Notes under the pieces: model-generated
The model's database searches: none
The model's input: only the letters and a program-made list of their open reading frames with translations
Told to the model about the DNA's origin: nothing
From: Caprella mutica
Lineage: Eukaryota; Arthropoda; Malacostraca; Amphipoda; Caprellidae
Direction: 5' to 3'
Assembly (NCBI GenBank): GCA_947561585.1
Contig: CANNZV010000498.1
Location: forward strand, 480,129 to 544,128
Length of the DNA stretch: 64,000 nt
Made by a program: the position numbers and the translations under genes
In this document: positions 48,191 to 59,342 of the stretch, in pieces
How the letters are laid out: the number at the start of each line of letters is the position of its first letter
Position numbering within the stretch: the stretch's first letter is position 1

Positions 48191-49553
48191 ATGATGTGAT
48201 TGATCAACACAAAAAATTAGTAATATTCCCAATTTCCTAGAATAAAAATATCGATAATTGAATTTATATATCTATACAATGCTTAGAGTGTCCTTGATAT
48301 TGATGCTACAGACAGTAATTGAAACAAAATTTTGAGGAGATGAATATAATTAAAGAGCAGATATAGATGGTTGGCAATATTAGGAGTCTCAAGTGCTGAG
48401 GAAACCATATTATAGATACAGGGTGTATATATTTACATGAAAGGAAATATATATAAATTCGTAATACAATTTTTAGAAAGTAAAGCTCAAACCAGTCTAA
48501 TGCAGAGAACACAACTAATATAGTAAGTAAGTGCCCAAACATAATACTTTTTATCGCAGACGTTAAAAGGAGGATATTAAATACAACGGATTCAAATTAT
48601 AAATCAATGGCTTCGTGATATAGTCACCAATGTGACAGAAATGAATATAAACACCGTTAAAGTACTCAATGGTGAATAGGAAAACGAAGAGGTGATGCAG
48701 ATTAGAGTGTCGACAGAGTAATCGACCCTATTCATTTGCAAATAAAACAAGAAGTAGAGTTGCCATATGCTTTTCTTCTAAAATCTGAATGGAAGTGGCT
48801 AAAAATCTGATTTTACCATTGAAACTGGAAAAAAATCTTATTTATTGACAAAAAGTACCTAATTATTTAATTTGCTTAAAGTCATATACACAAACTTGAA
48901 TGATTAATTACATCATAGAATGATTAATTACATCATAGAATGATTAATTACATCATCGAATGATTTCATTTATTAGATTTTATGGAAACGTATTTGTGAC
49001 AAGTTTCTATGAATATACATTCTTTGCGGGCAAGCGCCTCTCATGCTCTTGACTTTCCTACCTGTCAAAAGTTTTATGAACTGATTGATAATGAATATGT
49101 TATCTTTAATATTTTATATAACTTAATGGACAGATTAACTTTCAATTTTTTAACGAAATTGTATGATTTAATATTTTTTTAACGGTTTTTACTTAATAAA
49201 ATAATTATTATCCTATTTAGGCTGAAAATCTTCCAAAAATACTATTTTTCGGCGAAAATCTTACTTGTTCGAAAAATCTGTCTTTTTCAGATTTATCTGG
49301 ACACATGGCAACACTGACAAGAAGTTATGTTATCGAGATTGTCTTTGTTTACATTTGCACAATTCTTACCTTTTCTTCTTTGCTGTAGAGGAACATGATG
49401 AATAAATAACAGGGTTTGAAACCGAAGGCTCTAAGCAGAAATACTCAGTTTCAAATATTTATTAATTTATCTGATGCGGAAATAAGATCGATCTGTCAGC
49501 TCAAGAACGACGCATGCGGGAGTACTCGCCCTCGGTTTTGAAATAACACTGAT
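48191..49553. other. AT-rich interval with a 20 bp tandem repeat
   Basis: ATGATTAATTACATCATAGA is repeated about three and a half times at 48898-48965. No gene, RNA or TE end is otherwise supported. Confidence 0.5.
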
Positions 49554-49554
49554 A

Positions 49555-49945
49555 TCACAGATCATTGAATATATAATAATAGATGTCCCACCACAATATG
49601 ATCAATTTTCTACCGACACTTGGCATTGGATAAGTTCGTAACGTGACGTATCCTTGGACTTGCCTATGATTGGTATTTTATTTATTTTTAATTATTCAAA
49701 AACGACCAAAAATATTGAATTTATATATGGGATTAAAAATCAAAATATACATTTATGATATTAAACGGATAATAAAATTATACTTTTATAAGTAATATAA
49801 TTACAACATGTTTTGTACGTGTGTTCAGTACGAATTTGAATCATTGGTTTATTTTTGATGCAATATCATGAGCGGTGTGGTGTGCGTGCGCGGTATTTTG
49901 TGACTAAATTCACTAATTCTCTCATCTTTCCTTCACGCTACTTTC
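49555..49945. repeat. S element copy 3, left half only
   Basis: CACAGATCATTGAATATA, then ACACTTGGCATTGGATAAG, CGTAACGTGACGTATCCTTG and CAATATCATGAGCGG match S copies 1 and 2 in order. Similarity ends near 49945. Confidence 0.65.
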
Positions 49946-50157
49946 AGGTACGGTAGATTAACGGTTGGGCAGACATAAGACCACTTTCATTGATTCTCTT
50001 ACATTTTGAAAGATATTCGATTAATTTGTTTAAAAATCGCTAGAGACATAGCCTAATACATAAAGACAATGTGTGAGACAAATCTAGAAGAGACATTAAG
50101 TCAATTTTTGATAATATACGATTGTGTCTAGAGTATTGTTATTACAGGTTAATATTC

Positions 50158-50275
50158 ATTAGTCCGATACTTTTGTAATTTATTACTGATTTAACATAAA
50201 ATATATGTATATCGGGTCATCAAACAATCATGAAGTTTGCAGTACAACAAACTAGCAGATACAACAAACTACACT
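50158..50275. repeat. M element central fragment
   Basis: GACATAAAATATATGTATATCGGG-type core (first 20 bases match the M centre with one change), then CAATCATGAAG and CAACAAACTAG. The GC-rich arms are gone. Confidence 0.6.
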
Positions 50276-50351
50276 AAATCATGAAATAAAGTGATGGATT
50301 GCATCATTAATTACTAGTAGAAATAAAGTTAAATCATGGAAGTACTAGTAG

Positions 50352-50905
50352 AAGGAAGCGGTGTAACGGCTTACCAACAACGTATAAGCGGGACCATCGT
50401 GTTAACACCTTGTTGTTAGCAATTAGTCAAGTGAGCTTCCTTGTCTCTCTTCGCTTCAGTCAAAACAGCTTCCTTGGCGTCTTGTTGTTGTTCCGCTGTG
50501 TCGTGTGGTGACGTCACAGCACACATATGACGACACCCTAGCAACAGACTGACAGTTCAGGGAGCATTCGCACACGGCCAGTGACGTTTGAGAAACGAGG
50601 GAGGGTGCACGCATGTAGCACGTGCTCCACCAAACGCTTATTTAAGTCATTAACATTGCATCTGTTGCCTAAATATTCATCAATTAATCTTCTTACATCA
50701 GTTAAATGTCCATAGATGAGAAAATTATTGAGCAAAATGATCAGATACCTAAAGTATTTTGAAGAATAATGTGTAAGTTAACATCAGCTGTTGTGCTAAC
50801 GAGAACCGTTACTCAACTTACTCAGTCAGGTCTGAGAGCGACGCACACACGTGAACTCTCCCTCGTTTCTAAATCTACACTAGATTTAGACGGCTAGGTT
50901 AGCCG
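50352..50905 (-). repeat. R repeat copy d, apparently full length
   Basis: Reverse orientation, about 555 bp, uninterrupted. It starts GGAAGCGGTGTAACGGCTTA and ends TAGGTTAGCCGCCTGAG. It serves as the reference for the split R copies. It contains TGACGTCA at 50509 and the 47-codon frame around 50600-50735. The frame is shared but not recognised as a protein. Confidence 0.7.
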
Positions 50906-51161
50906 CCTGAGTTAAATAGAAGAGTAATATAAAATTTTAAAAATGAAAAATTTATTTATTATTTAGATTAGTTATTAATTGAGTATACCTATTCAATCAT
51001 ATTTCTTATTTTAATCAAAAAATAAAAATAACACAGAAAGATGGAACTGTCGGAGTATAGGGGCGTCGGACTATTGAGAAGTCCCCGTTATTACTTCCAA
51101 ATAAGCCGACGGCAGTTCTCCCATCCTCCAGTTTACGCGCTAAGAAACACCACATTATGAA

Positions 51162-51256
51162 GATTAGGGGAGTAGCCCAGTTGTGTGTTATTATTTTTTC
51201 AAGGGATAGTGCGTGACGTCAGCAATCTTGAACCAATCAGCGAATCTCAGAGTCAT
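51162..51256. mobile_element. Y element terminal fragment
   Basis: AAGATTAGGGGAGTAGCCCA, then GCGTGACGTCAGCAATCTTG and AACCAATCAGCGA, is the Y end in reverse. It abuts the broken LINE. Confidence 0.65.
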
Positions 51257-52651
51257 GCCATCCTCATATACCCTATCCTCACTCCATCCGTACCAGGCGC
51301 TGATTCATTCACTTCTTTCATAGCAATCTCTTCACGTTCAGGCGTCTCATTCATAAACTCATTCGCTTCTATCGCATCCATCCTCAAATCATTCGCATCT
51401 TCCACTGCCGCTGCTAACTTACCAGGTTCCACCTCAAACCTTTCTGCAGTCACACTCTCAAAATCGTCCTTAAATTCATTCACAGTCACATTCCCACTCG
51501 CAGGTGCTTTCTTACTACCTCTCATACCTAATTCACGCAACACTTTATACATTATGCCAATCTTACCACTACTGCACGCTTCCGCACATTCATTCGTCTT
51601 TTAATTCCACCATTCTCTCTCTTACCGTCTCAATTCAAGGTTCTCAGTCCTCCTAGCTGCTTTCACACTCTCTCTAGCTACCCTTACATTCTCTTCTGCC
51701 CTCTCTCATTCACTCTCCTCCTAAGCCTTCTCCTCGCTTCTAACCTTTCAACTGCCACCACCCTAGCTTCCACAGTCTCCCTGATCCTACTCTTCATCCT
51801 TCTCAGCTCTTCCTCGTGTCCTATTGTCCAGGGGTTGGCCACAGCCTTTCCCATCTCACCGCACACCTCTTTCGCTCCCTCTACCATCACACCAGTCAAA
51901 ACATCCCATTCAGTCCTACTATCATCCCATCTCGGACCACACTCCTCAATCTTCACCCTGGTCTTCTCCTTATACTCCTCCATCTTATCTACTTCCTTCC
52001 AACACCTCCCATTTTATCCTTGGAGGTCGGATCTCCGTCCTCTCTATTCTGCTCCTTACCTTTACCTCCATTATATTAGCTTTGTGGTCCGAGAGCCTCT
52101 CACTGCATTCAGTCTTCATTCGCTTCACCATTCGTACCCTTTCATTCTTCCTTACCACAAAATCATCCAATTCATACCACCTGCCATACCTCATATGAAA
52201 CCATGTACCCCTCCTACCATGCTTCATAAAACTATTCACATAACTTAAATCATTCAACTCACACCATTCTACAAAATCCCTGCCTGCCTCACTTGCTCTA
52301 CCTACTCCATACTTACCACATACACCCTGTCTCATTCCCCCTACCACTACCGTAACTACCCTGTCCCTAAGCTATCTTTGCTGTCCCTAAGCCATCTTTG
52401 CTGTCCCTCCTCTACCCACTTCTTCATCGCCTCCCCTCTCAAAACCACCGCTGCCTTCTTCGAATGGATCACCACCATTCTCCTCTCCTAACCAGATAAT
52501 CCCTTCCCCATCTGCACTCACCTCCGTCATCAAGACTATATCCCTTCCCTTCTATATGCTCCGCCACCCTTCGCAATCTCCTCCTATTGTTCTCCCTCAA
52601 GGATAGCCTCTGCACATTCCATGTTACTATTTCCCTCCTGCATCTCCTACT
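51257..52651 (-). pseudogene. LINE (non-LTR) endonuclease and start of RT
   Basis: The minus strand encodes an APE-type endonuclease in pieces: the start motif REIVTWNVQRLSLREN (52650-52540) and the C-terminal motif RLSDHKANIMEV (about 52090), with SFMKHGRRGTWFH and RYGRWYELDDF between. Then come a linker (PRWDDSRTEWDVLTGVMVEG) and an RT entry motif KEVNESAPGTDGVRIGYM at about 51290. The frame changes at about 52480, 51990, 51690 and 51550, so it is dead. The rest of RT is missing at 51256, where a Y fragment begins. Clade not assigned. The plus strand is strikingly pyrimidine-rich here, which creates long shadow frames. Confidence 0.75.
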
Positions 52652-52659
52652 GTCTACCC

Positions 52660-54718
52660 CACTGAGTATATATAGGTATGGAGGCAGCATGCCATGCAAG
52701 GAAAAGTGATGCCAAAAAGTGGCGCCATGGGCGTTAACAAATTATTTACTAATTGTGATGATATTTTACTTATGAAAACATATTGTTTACTAATTGTCGC
52801 AATTGGTGAGATTTCTGAAAACATTACTTTTTACAGTTGGCTTCTCATTCAATCTTATTATATTTATATTAAAAGTTAAATTAAAAAGGTTAAACTATCA
52901 TAATTGTTTTAATCACAACTCATTTTTACACTACTTTCTGGTTTAGAGGATAATGCTAATGTAGGCTTGCATGCTTCATTTACTATCTCTTCTCATTTTC
53001 CTCTTAGAGTTTTTGCTAGGTAGGAATTTAGGTTTCATTAACTTAACATCAACTCTTCATTTTCCTCTTCCATCTGTCAGTTCCATCTTTCGCAACCACA
53101 TTCTTTTTAATTAAGCAACTGATTTTCTTCATACCTGAGCTTGGCCAACGAATCGTGGTAGATAAATTTGTTCACTGAGCCACTTTTCTTTCTGACTGAC
53201 TCTTCGAGTCCCTTGTATCTAACTTCCTTTTGATGTTAGCGACATAGTTTTTGGTTCCGAAACAGACTTCAATTCTTTGAGGCATAAGATTTGAGAATAA
53301 AAAAGTACCAAGTTGCATAGGTGGTTTTTATCATTATATTATTAAACTCAATAGTACTGAATGTAAATGAAAATAATATGATGCATTATAAATTTATAAG
53401 GTGGGAGATATTTAATCACACCATGCAACTTATGTTCATGAATGATATTTTTATGGTTGTTTACGTATTATCCCACCTTGTTATATATGTAACAAAATAG
53501 GTAAGTTAAACCCCTTTCATATATATTGATTGCATTTGTACATAAAATACTTTTATTTTTTAATAACTTCCGTTATATGGTAATTAATACATATATTTTC
53601 TCCATGCTTATCTGATGTCAACAAGAGTTGTAAGTATATTTAAATTTTACATTCAATCTAATTGAATGATCAAGTCGTGACGTCACACTAAGTTTCTCGA
53701 TATACGTGTATAGGCCATTGCTTCTTTTTTCTTAGAATATAATTTAATCTCGAACGTTCGTACAATAAATTAGTCGAAAATAGTCAGTAGCATTGTCTTT
53801 CTTTTTGAGAAGTATATGCTTTGACCAATGGATAAATTCTTATATTTTTTATGGTTTAATAGTATTTTTTGTTGTGAATTTATTATGATTTGAGCATACA
53901 TTCTCTCTGTTCATCTTGTTATTACTGTAATAAAATTATTGTTTTAGTGAGATGTCAAAGTAAAGTTAGTAATCAAATCGTACACTTTTTTATCATAGAA
54001 ATTATCTGTATTCGTAAGTAACTGTTGAATCTTTAAAAAATAGGGTTTCGAGAAGTGCATGAGGTAGAGCGAGTCTAACACGCACATCATCTCCTTTCCG
54101 TGCATTCTGTTAAACTGATGTGAGTGGGAGGGGCGCCCTTGGTTCGGGTGTAGGTCATAAGCCCGGTCAGGAGCCCCTGTTTTTAAATCCTTATTTACCT
54201 ATATTATTTAATCCTTATTGACACTTATGTAGTTTATTACTGATTAGACATAAAATATATGTATATCGGGGGGCGTGCCGCCCCTCGAACCCCCTGCAGG
54301 TCATTAAACAATCATGAAGTGTGCAGTACAACAAACTAGCGGATACAACAAACTACATTATCAACTCTCGGTTATTTCTATCTAAGTAGTTCTTCATTTG
54401 TTTAATTAGGTAAATAAGGATTTAAAAAAAGGGAGGGGGGCTCGTGACCGGGGGGGCTTATGACCTAGGGGGGCTCTTGACCGTACCTCCCTTGGTTCAG
54501 ACCACAGTATAAAAAGTATACCTAGTAATGACAATATAGTGATAAGTAGTGACAATTTTCGTTTAAGAGTGTTGCTGTGATGACGTCACATACACTAAAC
54601 ATCTCGATTGTCACTACATATTCTATATACTGGGGTTAAGACACGCCGCCCATGGCGCCACTTTTTGGCATCACTTTTGCCTGCGCTATGCTACCTCATT
54701 CTTTATATACACTCAGTG
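52660..54718. mobile_element. Q element copy C, 8 bp TSD
   Basis: Ends CACTGAG and CTCAGTG, with ~75 bp inverted arms (AAAGTGATGCCAAAAAGTGG and CCACTTTTTGGCATCACTTT). Perfect GTCTACCC repeats flank it (52652-52659, 54719-54726). It is inserted in the LINE, whose sequence resumes at 54727. The 8 bp duplication indicates a hAT-like, non-autonomous element. M copy 4 is nested at 54146-54489. Confidence 0.88.
54146..54489. mobile_element. M element copy 4 (9 bp TSD)
   Basis: Starts GGGTGTAGGTCA and ends TGACCGTACCTC. Flanked by CCTTGGTTC (54137-54145, 54490-54498). Q copy A has an uninterrupted CATTGGTTTAGACC here. This is the shortest copy of the family. Confidence 0.9.
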
Positions 54719-54726
54719 GTCTACCC

Positions 54727-55270
54727 TCTTCTCCCTAACTGTTTCCTAATCTGTCTTTCCCTCCTTTTCCTATGTCTACCTAATCTTCTTTCCCTTCTAT
54801 TATTTTCCCCCCAACCCCTATTTCCCCTCCTAGTTCTACCACCCTCTCCAGCATTTCCAACTCCCTGCCGTTCCTCTCTCAACCTACGTCTCTCTCTCCC
54901 ACTACCTATACGTCTCACTCCCCTCCTTCTTCTCCCACCGATCTCCACCCTTAAAAACCCCCATCTTCCCCCTGCCTCATCGGACCAGGATTCGTGTGAA
55001 TAGTGCACAGCTGCCTCTTCACTTCTGCCGTCTTCTGCCTCAAGCCACACACCGCTTGATCCGTCAAAGTTCGGGCACCGAAAGTGCCTTCGCCGATATT
55101 TTGTTTTGAGAGGTGTTCGGGGTGGCCAACCCCGTTCCACTCTGTTGTATTCGGGGGGATGTTGGGGATTCTTCCTTACGGTTGAACCCCACAGAGCCCT
55201 CCGGTAACTGGTAGGTTCTTTGGCGCCACTGGCAGACCGTGCTCCTCCTTGGACGCGCCCCACCGTTCCA
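54727..55270 (-). pseudogene. LINE upstream region, highly basic frame
   Basis: The part of the LINE 5' of the endonuclease, separated from it by Q copy C. The frame 55263-54721 is rich in Arg (GRERRRLREERQGVGNAGEG) and ends at the insertion site. Earlier residues (RRRHFRCPNFDGSSG) could be a short ORF1 or leader. The border with the recombinase pseudogene upstream is uncertain because both frames overlap at 55064-55263. Confidence 0.4.
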
Positions 55271-57347
55271 TTCCTCTTCGTCTTCTATAGTGTGATCTTC
55301 AGTTGATGTTTCATTTTCTTCGAGTTCTTCTAGAGATGAGCCAAGATTCTCCTCACCTTCACTAAGCTCACTTCTTGCTCTTTTCACTCTTTCTTCATCT
55401 TCTCCAGACTCCTCTTCTTCAAAAACCCTTTTGTTAACTTTATCTGATAAAATTATTGGGTATTCAGTGATATCAATGTCAGGTTTTTCATCAATATTTT
55501 GTTCTCTTTCTCCATCATTCAGGACAGTCATAGCTCTTATTCTGGCATCTAGTTTGTTTTTACGAACATAATTCTCTCTACCTGTGGAAGACTTGTGCCT
55601 GAGCATTTCACTCAAGTCATCCCTGTTCTCTTCATTCAGCAAATTCGAATGTGCACTTATCCTGAAAGTGTTTGAAGTGATGTGCTTGTTGATTGAATTA
55701 TCTGTGATAATCTTTTGGATGCAAGTATTTATCCCACTTGGATCCATTTGTGTTCCATCTCTAGTTATGATGAACCAATCACACTCCATACCTTTGGTCT
55801 GAAGAAGGCTTTCTCGAAATTTGACATAAGCGAGCATAATATTATAGAACTTTGGTTCTATGACGATTGAAGCAAGACCGTGACTTTTTGCAGTTTTGTG
55901 GTTTTTAACTGAAATAACCTACTTGTCTTCGGCCTCCTTGAAATTCACATCATTGAATTCTTTGATGCTAAAATTATACACAACTGCGCTGCGGTGGCAG
56001 TTACGTACAAATATATTTGCTACTACATAGTTTCTGATAGTTAAAAATTGGCTGACAGAGAAAGTTCCATCTCTTATGATCCTGCACACTTCTTTGTATG
56101 TAGTTCCAAATTTAATCTTCAACCTATCTTTTTTTGAAAGCAAGTTTGTGAGATCACTTTCATATTTAACTTCTTTTTCTGGTTTAGCTGACCCTGTGAA
56201 TGACTTCATCCACTTCTTTTTACACCTTTCTCTCATATTTAATGAAATATCTCTGATTTCATTAATTGAAATTCCCAAATATTTATCAATCGCAATATAC
56301 AATTCATTGAAGGAACTTGAAGTGCAGAAATCGTAAAATTCAACCAGTGAGTAAAGGTAACATGAAGCAGTCAACTTTGACCACTCTTCACTATCTACTT
56401 TTTCGATAAATTTTGTCTTCTTCTAAAAGGGAGGGGATAGATTTTAGCTTACCCTCTTGGGTGAGGAAGTTTATATGCACACTATTTTGTTTTGCAGTGT
56501 GTTCTGCTATCCTCCATTGTCAGCACTTTGAAGCCATGTTTTATATGATTTAAAAAACTTATGTTCAGCATTTTCCTTATTTAGTTTCATTTTCTGATGA
56601 TTATGAGCAGTTCTCATGTGTACGTCTAGACGTACAACAAATGCAGAGCAGATGCGGCAAGTTTTGAATTTTCTAGGTTTTTGGTGTTGGAACCCTTCCT
56701 CTTCACAAGGCCCATCCTTGCCCTTGCGTGTTTCGACTCTTCTGCAGACCATCCGTGTTTTTTCGAACGAACAGGGCCAGCTAGATCCCATACTTCGGTA
56801 TTACATAATTGACATTTAACCTTTACCTGAAAATATAGGTAGTCGTTTAGCACATCATTTGTGTAGCTACATTAAATACTTTGAAGTAAAAGATAGAACG
56901 TCTAAAATATATCATTACAAACTTATGGAAGTATCTATGAATTACTTATGAATATGGAAAGATTTCAAGATATCAAAAAATTCAATTGCTTTACTTTTCT
57001 CGAATCTTTTGGTCGTTTTTTCTCCAATGCAGAAATGTCCTGTGAACTAGTTTGATCATCATGAAGAATCTGAAATAAGATATAGACCTAATTATCTTGC
57101 ATGGATGGGACAGAGAATGAGCTAGCTACAAACTAAAAAAAAGACTCAATATGTTGCGTCGACCAGGAGATGATACACAGTACCGTATTCTATGAATATA
57201 AGAAAAAGCAAACCAGTTGACGTTATCAGTTTCAATTTTTTTTAAATAAATCACACATTTTCAGAACAAAAAGTTTGAGGGAAAATCAGAATATACCTTT
57301 CTCTTTTTGAGGATCTTCTCAACTTCAAACACTTGCGAGTTATCCAT
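55064..57347 (-). pseudogene. Crypton-like tyrosine recombinase gene, decayed
   Basis: Exon 1 (57347-57297, MDNSQVFEVEKILKKRK) and exon 2 (57069-56995, HDDQTSSQDISALEKKRP) have consensus splice sites and join in phase 0. Exon 3 starts at 56826 after tattttCAG and encodes two zinc-binding segments: CQLCNTEVWDLAG and CRICSAFVVRLDVHMRTAH. Then comes an alpha-helical core-binding region (SCYLYSLVEFYDFCTSSS). The catalytic domain shows the first Arg in NCHRSAVVYN, Lys in VKNHKTAKSHG, the second Arg in SNTFRISAHSN, and L-x-HK in SEMLRHKSSTGRENYV with the Tyr. An acidic tail follows. Lesions: frame slips near 56700, 56507 and 56440, and a TAG at 55919-55921. Zinc fingers plus R-K-R-H-Y fit animal Cryptons; a decayed domesticated gene is the alternative. 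Confidence 0.6.
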
Positions 57348-57949
57348 TTTCAAAAATTTGGTAAGCTTCTTCGGCTATCTGGAAGATAGATATTGTGATC
57401 ACTTGTACTGTAACAATTTAGAATGGAATATCATTTAACATTTTTGCATGAATATAACATATCGCACCTCCACTGCAAGACAGTCCTAACTCCAAATTTG
57501 TGATTTTCCTTAGAAAGATTTAAAGTTTTTAAATCTCATAATTTAACCCCCAGTAACATAACTATCTCATTCTGTTTGTAGCAAAATTAATGTAAATATA
57601 GGAATTGGCTAATTCAAAATTGTTCGGAGAGCAAATCCTAAATATCTCGCATAGCTACTCTTCAGACTGTATTACTGTATACAACCCTGTATTTTACTCT
57701 TAGGTAGTTAGGGGGCTTCCTAGTCCAGTCTGAAAACTGTGGCAAATCTGTCTTCAAGATTCCATTATGAAGGCAAATTTGTCTCCAAAGATTTTCAAAT
57801 ATGTCTCCAAAAATGACCCCAATTGCTCAAAATGTCTCCAATAATTAATGGGCACTAACTATCTAATTTGCAGAATGGCTGAATGCGGAATTACCAACTA
57901 TTGTGCAGAATAAATCAATAATGTAGAATAGAGGATATTCATGATACAA
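57348..57949. other. Non-coding interval upstream of the recombinase
   Basis: No open frame. Contains TTTGTCTCCAAAGATTTTCA and related sequence (57770-57850) homologous to the P-like intron (36482-36560) and to 24650-24740. A promoter for the minus-strand gene could lie here, but no TATA element is convincing. Confidence 0.4.
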
Positions 57950-58190
57950 CAGACTGAGGAGAGACTCAAAATACTAAAACCTGCGGAATACCTTTTAAGA
58001 AATATTACAAACTGCGGAATGACCTTATTGAAATACTACACGAGATATACTAGAACCTGCGGATAGACTTTCACAAGACACTAAAACCTGTGGAATGACT
58101 CTCGAGATACTAAAGCCTGCAGAATGACTCTCACAAGATAGTAAACCTGCGGAATGACTTTCAGTCTTTCATAAGATACTAGGGATGTGC
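57950..58190 (+). repeat. Degenerate minisatellite, ~30-40 bp units
   Basis: About seven imperfect units built on AAACCTGCGGAATGACT followed by a CACAAGATACT-like stretch. Divergent but clearly tandem. Confidence 0.7.
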
Positions 58191-59340
58191 TCTAGTATCG
58201 GTATCGGGAATTTTTGGAAGTATCGGCATTAGCATCGGTATCGTCATAATTGGAAAAGTATCGGCCGATACTTGCTGTGCGCTTTTTAAGTTTTTTCATG
58301 ATTTGTAAACTTATGATAATAATATTGAACTAATTTAATATAATGAACTTTAGCTACTATGAATTAGAACATAAGAAATTAAGAATCAAGTTTTGTTAAT
58401 ATTTAGGCTCTTAACATGTGTCAACGACTAGGCTGTTAACTTCTTTAAATATTTCTTGTCTTCGTTTATATATAATTAATCTCTATTAAGATTAAGAGGC
58501 TTGATTCACGGAATTCTTAACGTGACAATTAGATTATGGACTTATATGGACATAAGAAGACTGAAGGATTCAATTGATAGGAGAACAACAATTCTGTTAC
58601 CTTTAATAGTAGTTGGTACAGTGATACAGACGAAATGTTTTACAACTCAGTACAATCTACAACGTACTATTAGAATACTGAAACTATTCTGTGCCTAGGG
58701 GCACAAAACTAGAGAGATTCTCCTAGCTAGGTGAGTGTAGGGTTTATAATTCTCCACTGACTCTAGATAGAAGAATCTCAAATATATATAGTGTGGAAGT
58801 ACAGAGAAATCTAACCATTCAAGGTTGACTCTGGTACCACACCCTAGGTATAACATCAGTTTTTTATACCCATTCTAAACTCTCTGTGAAAATCTCACAG
58901 CTCTCTACACATAAATACTTTATCTAAGTACTTCTTTGCTTGACATTTATTATCCATAATTGGGAGATTGTTGCATTGGCTAATCAATTCGTATTGTATA
59001 CGCCATGCTTGTATTCGTTATAGGGAATGTGCAATAATGCAAGACGCAACTTTACAATCTTTTTGCTAAGAGATTTGCAAACGATTAATGTAATACATTT
59101 TTAACAGACACGTTTTCAGAATATAAAGAGTTTAATTAACCCACAATATGTAATACTATTTTTTCATTATAACCTTTATCTTTTTAGAAAGCTTTTAGAA
59201 TATAACTATGTCATTTTTAGTTATTCATTTATTTCTCGAAATGTAACTATTACTTAGCTTGAAATGGATAAAATTAACGGGGAAATATGCAAACAGTGTT
59301 GAAGTTACAGGTTTCCTTCAACAAGTTTGAAATAATTATC
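58191..59340. other. AT-rich interval; one hAT-like terminus
   Basis: TAGGGATGTGC followed by repeated ATCGGTATCGG at 58187-58270 resembles the end of a hAT element, but no partner is seen. The 65-codon frame at 58501 is not protein-like. Nothing else supported. Confidence 0.35.
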
Positions 59341-59342
59341 TC

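Noticed and set aside
51816..52248. Three overlapping plus-strand frames of 87-137 codons
   Set aside because: They are shadows of the purine-rich minus-strand LINE; composition is Ser/Pro/Leu-rich with no domain, and they oppose the endonuclease motifs.
54721..55003. Leu/Pro-rich plus-strand frame (54608-55003)
   Set aside because: It crosses the Q copy C boundary and is antisense to the Arg-rich LINE frame, so it is not a gene.
58501..58698. 65-codon frame
   Set aside because: Short, single frame in AT-rich sequence with no promoter, splice context or recognisable motif.
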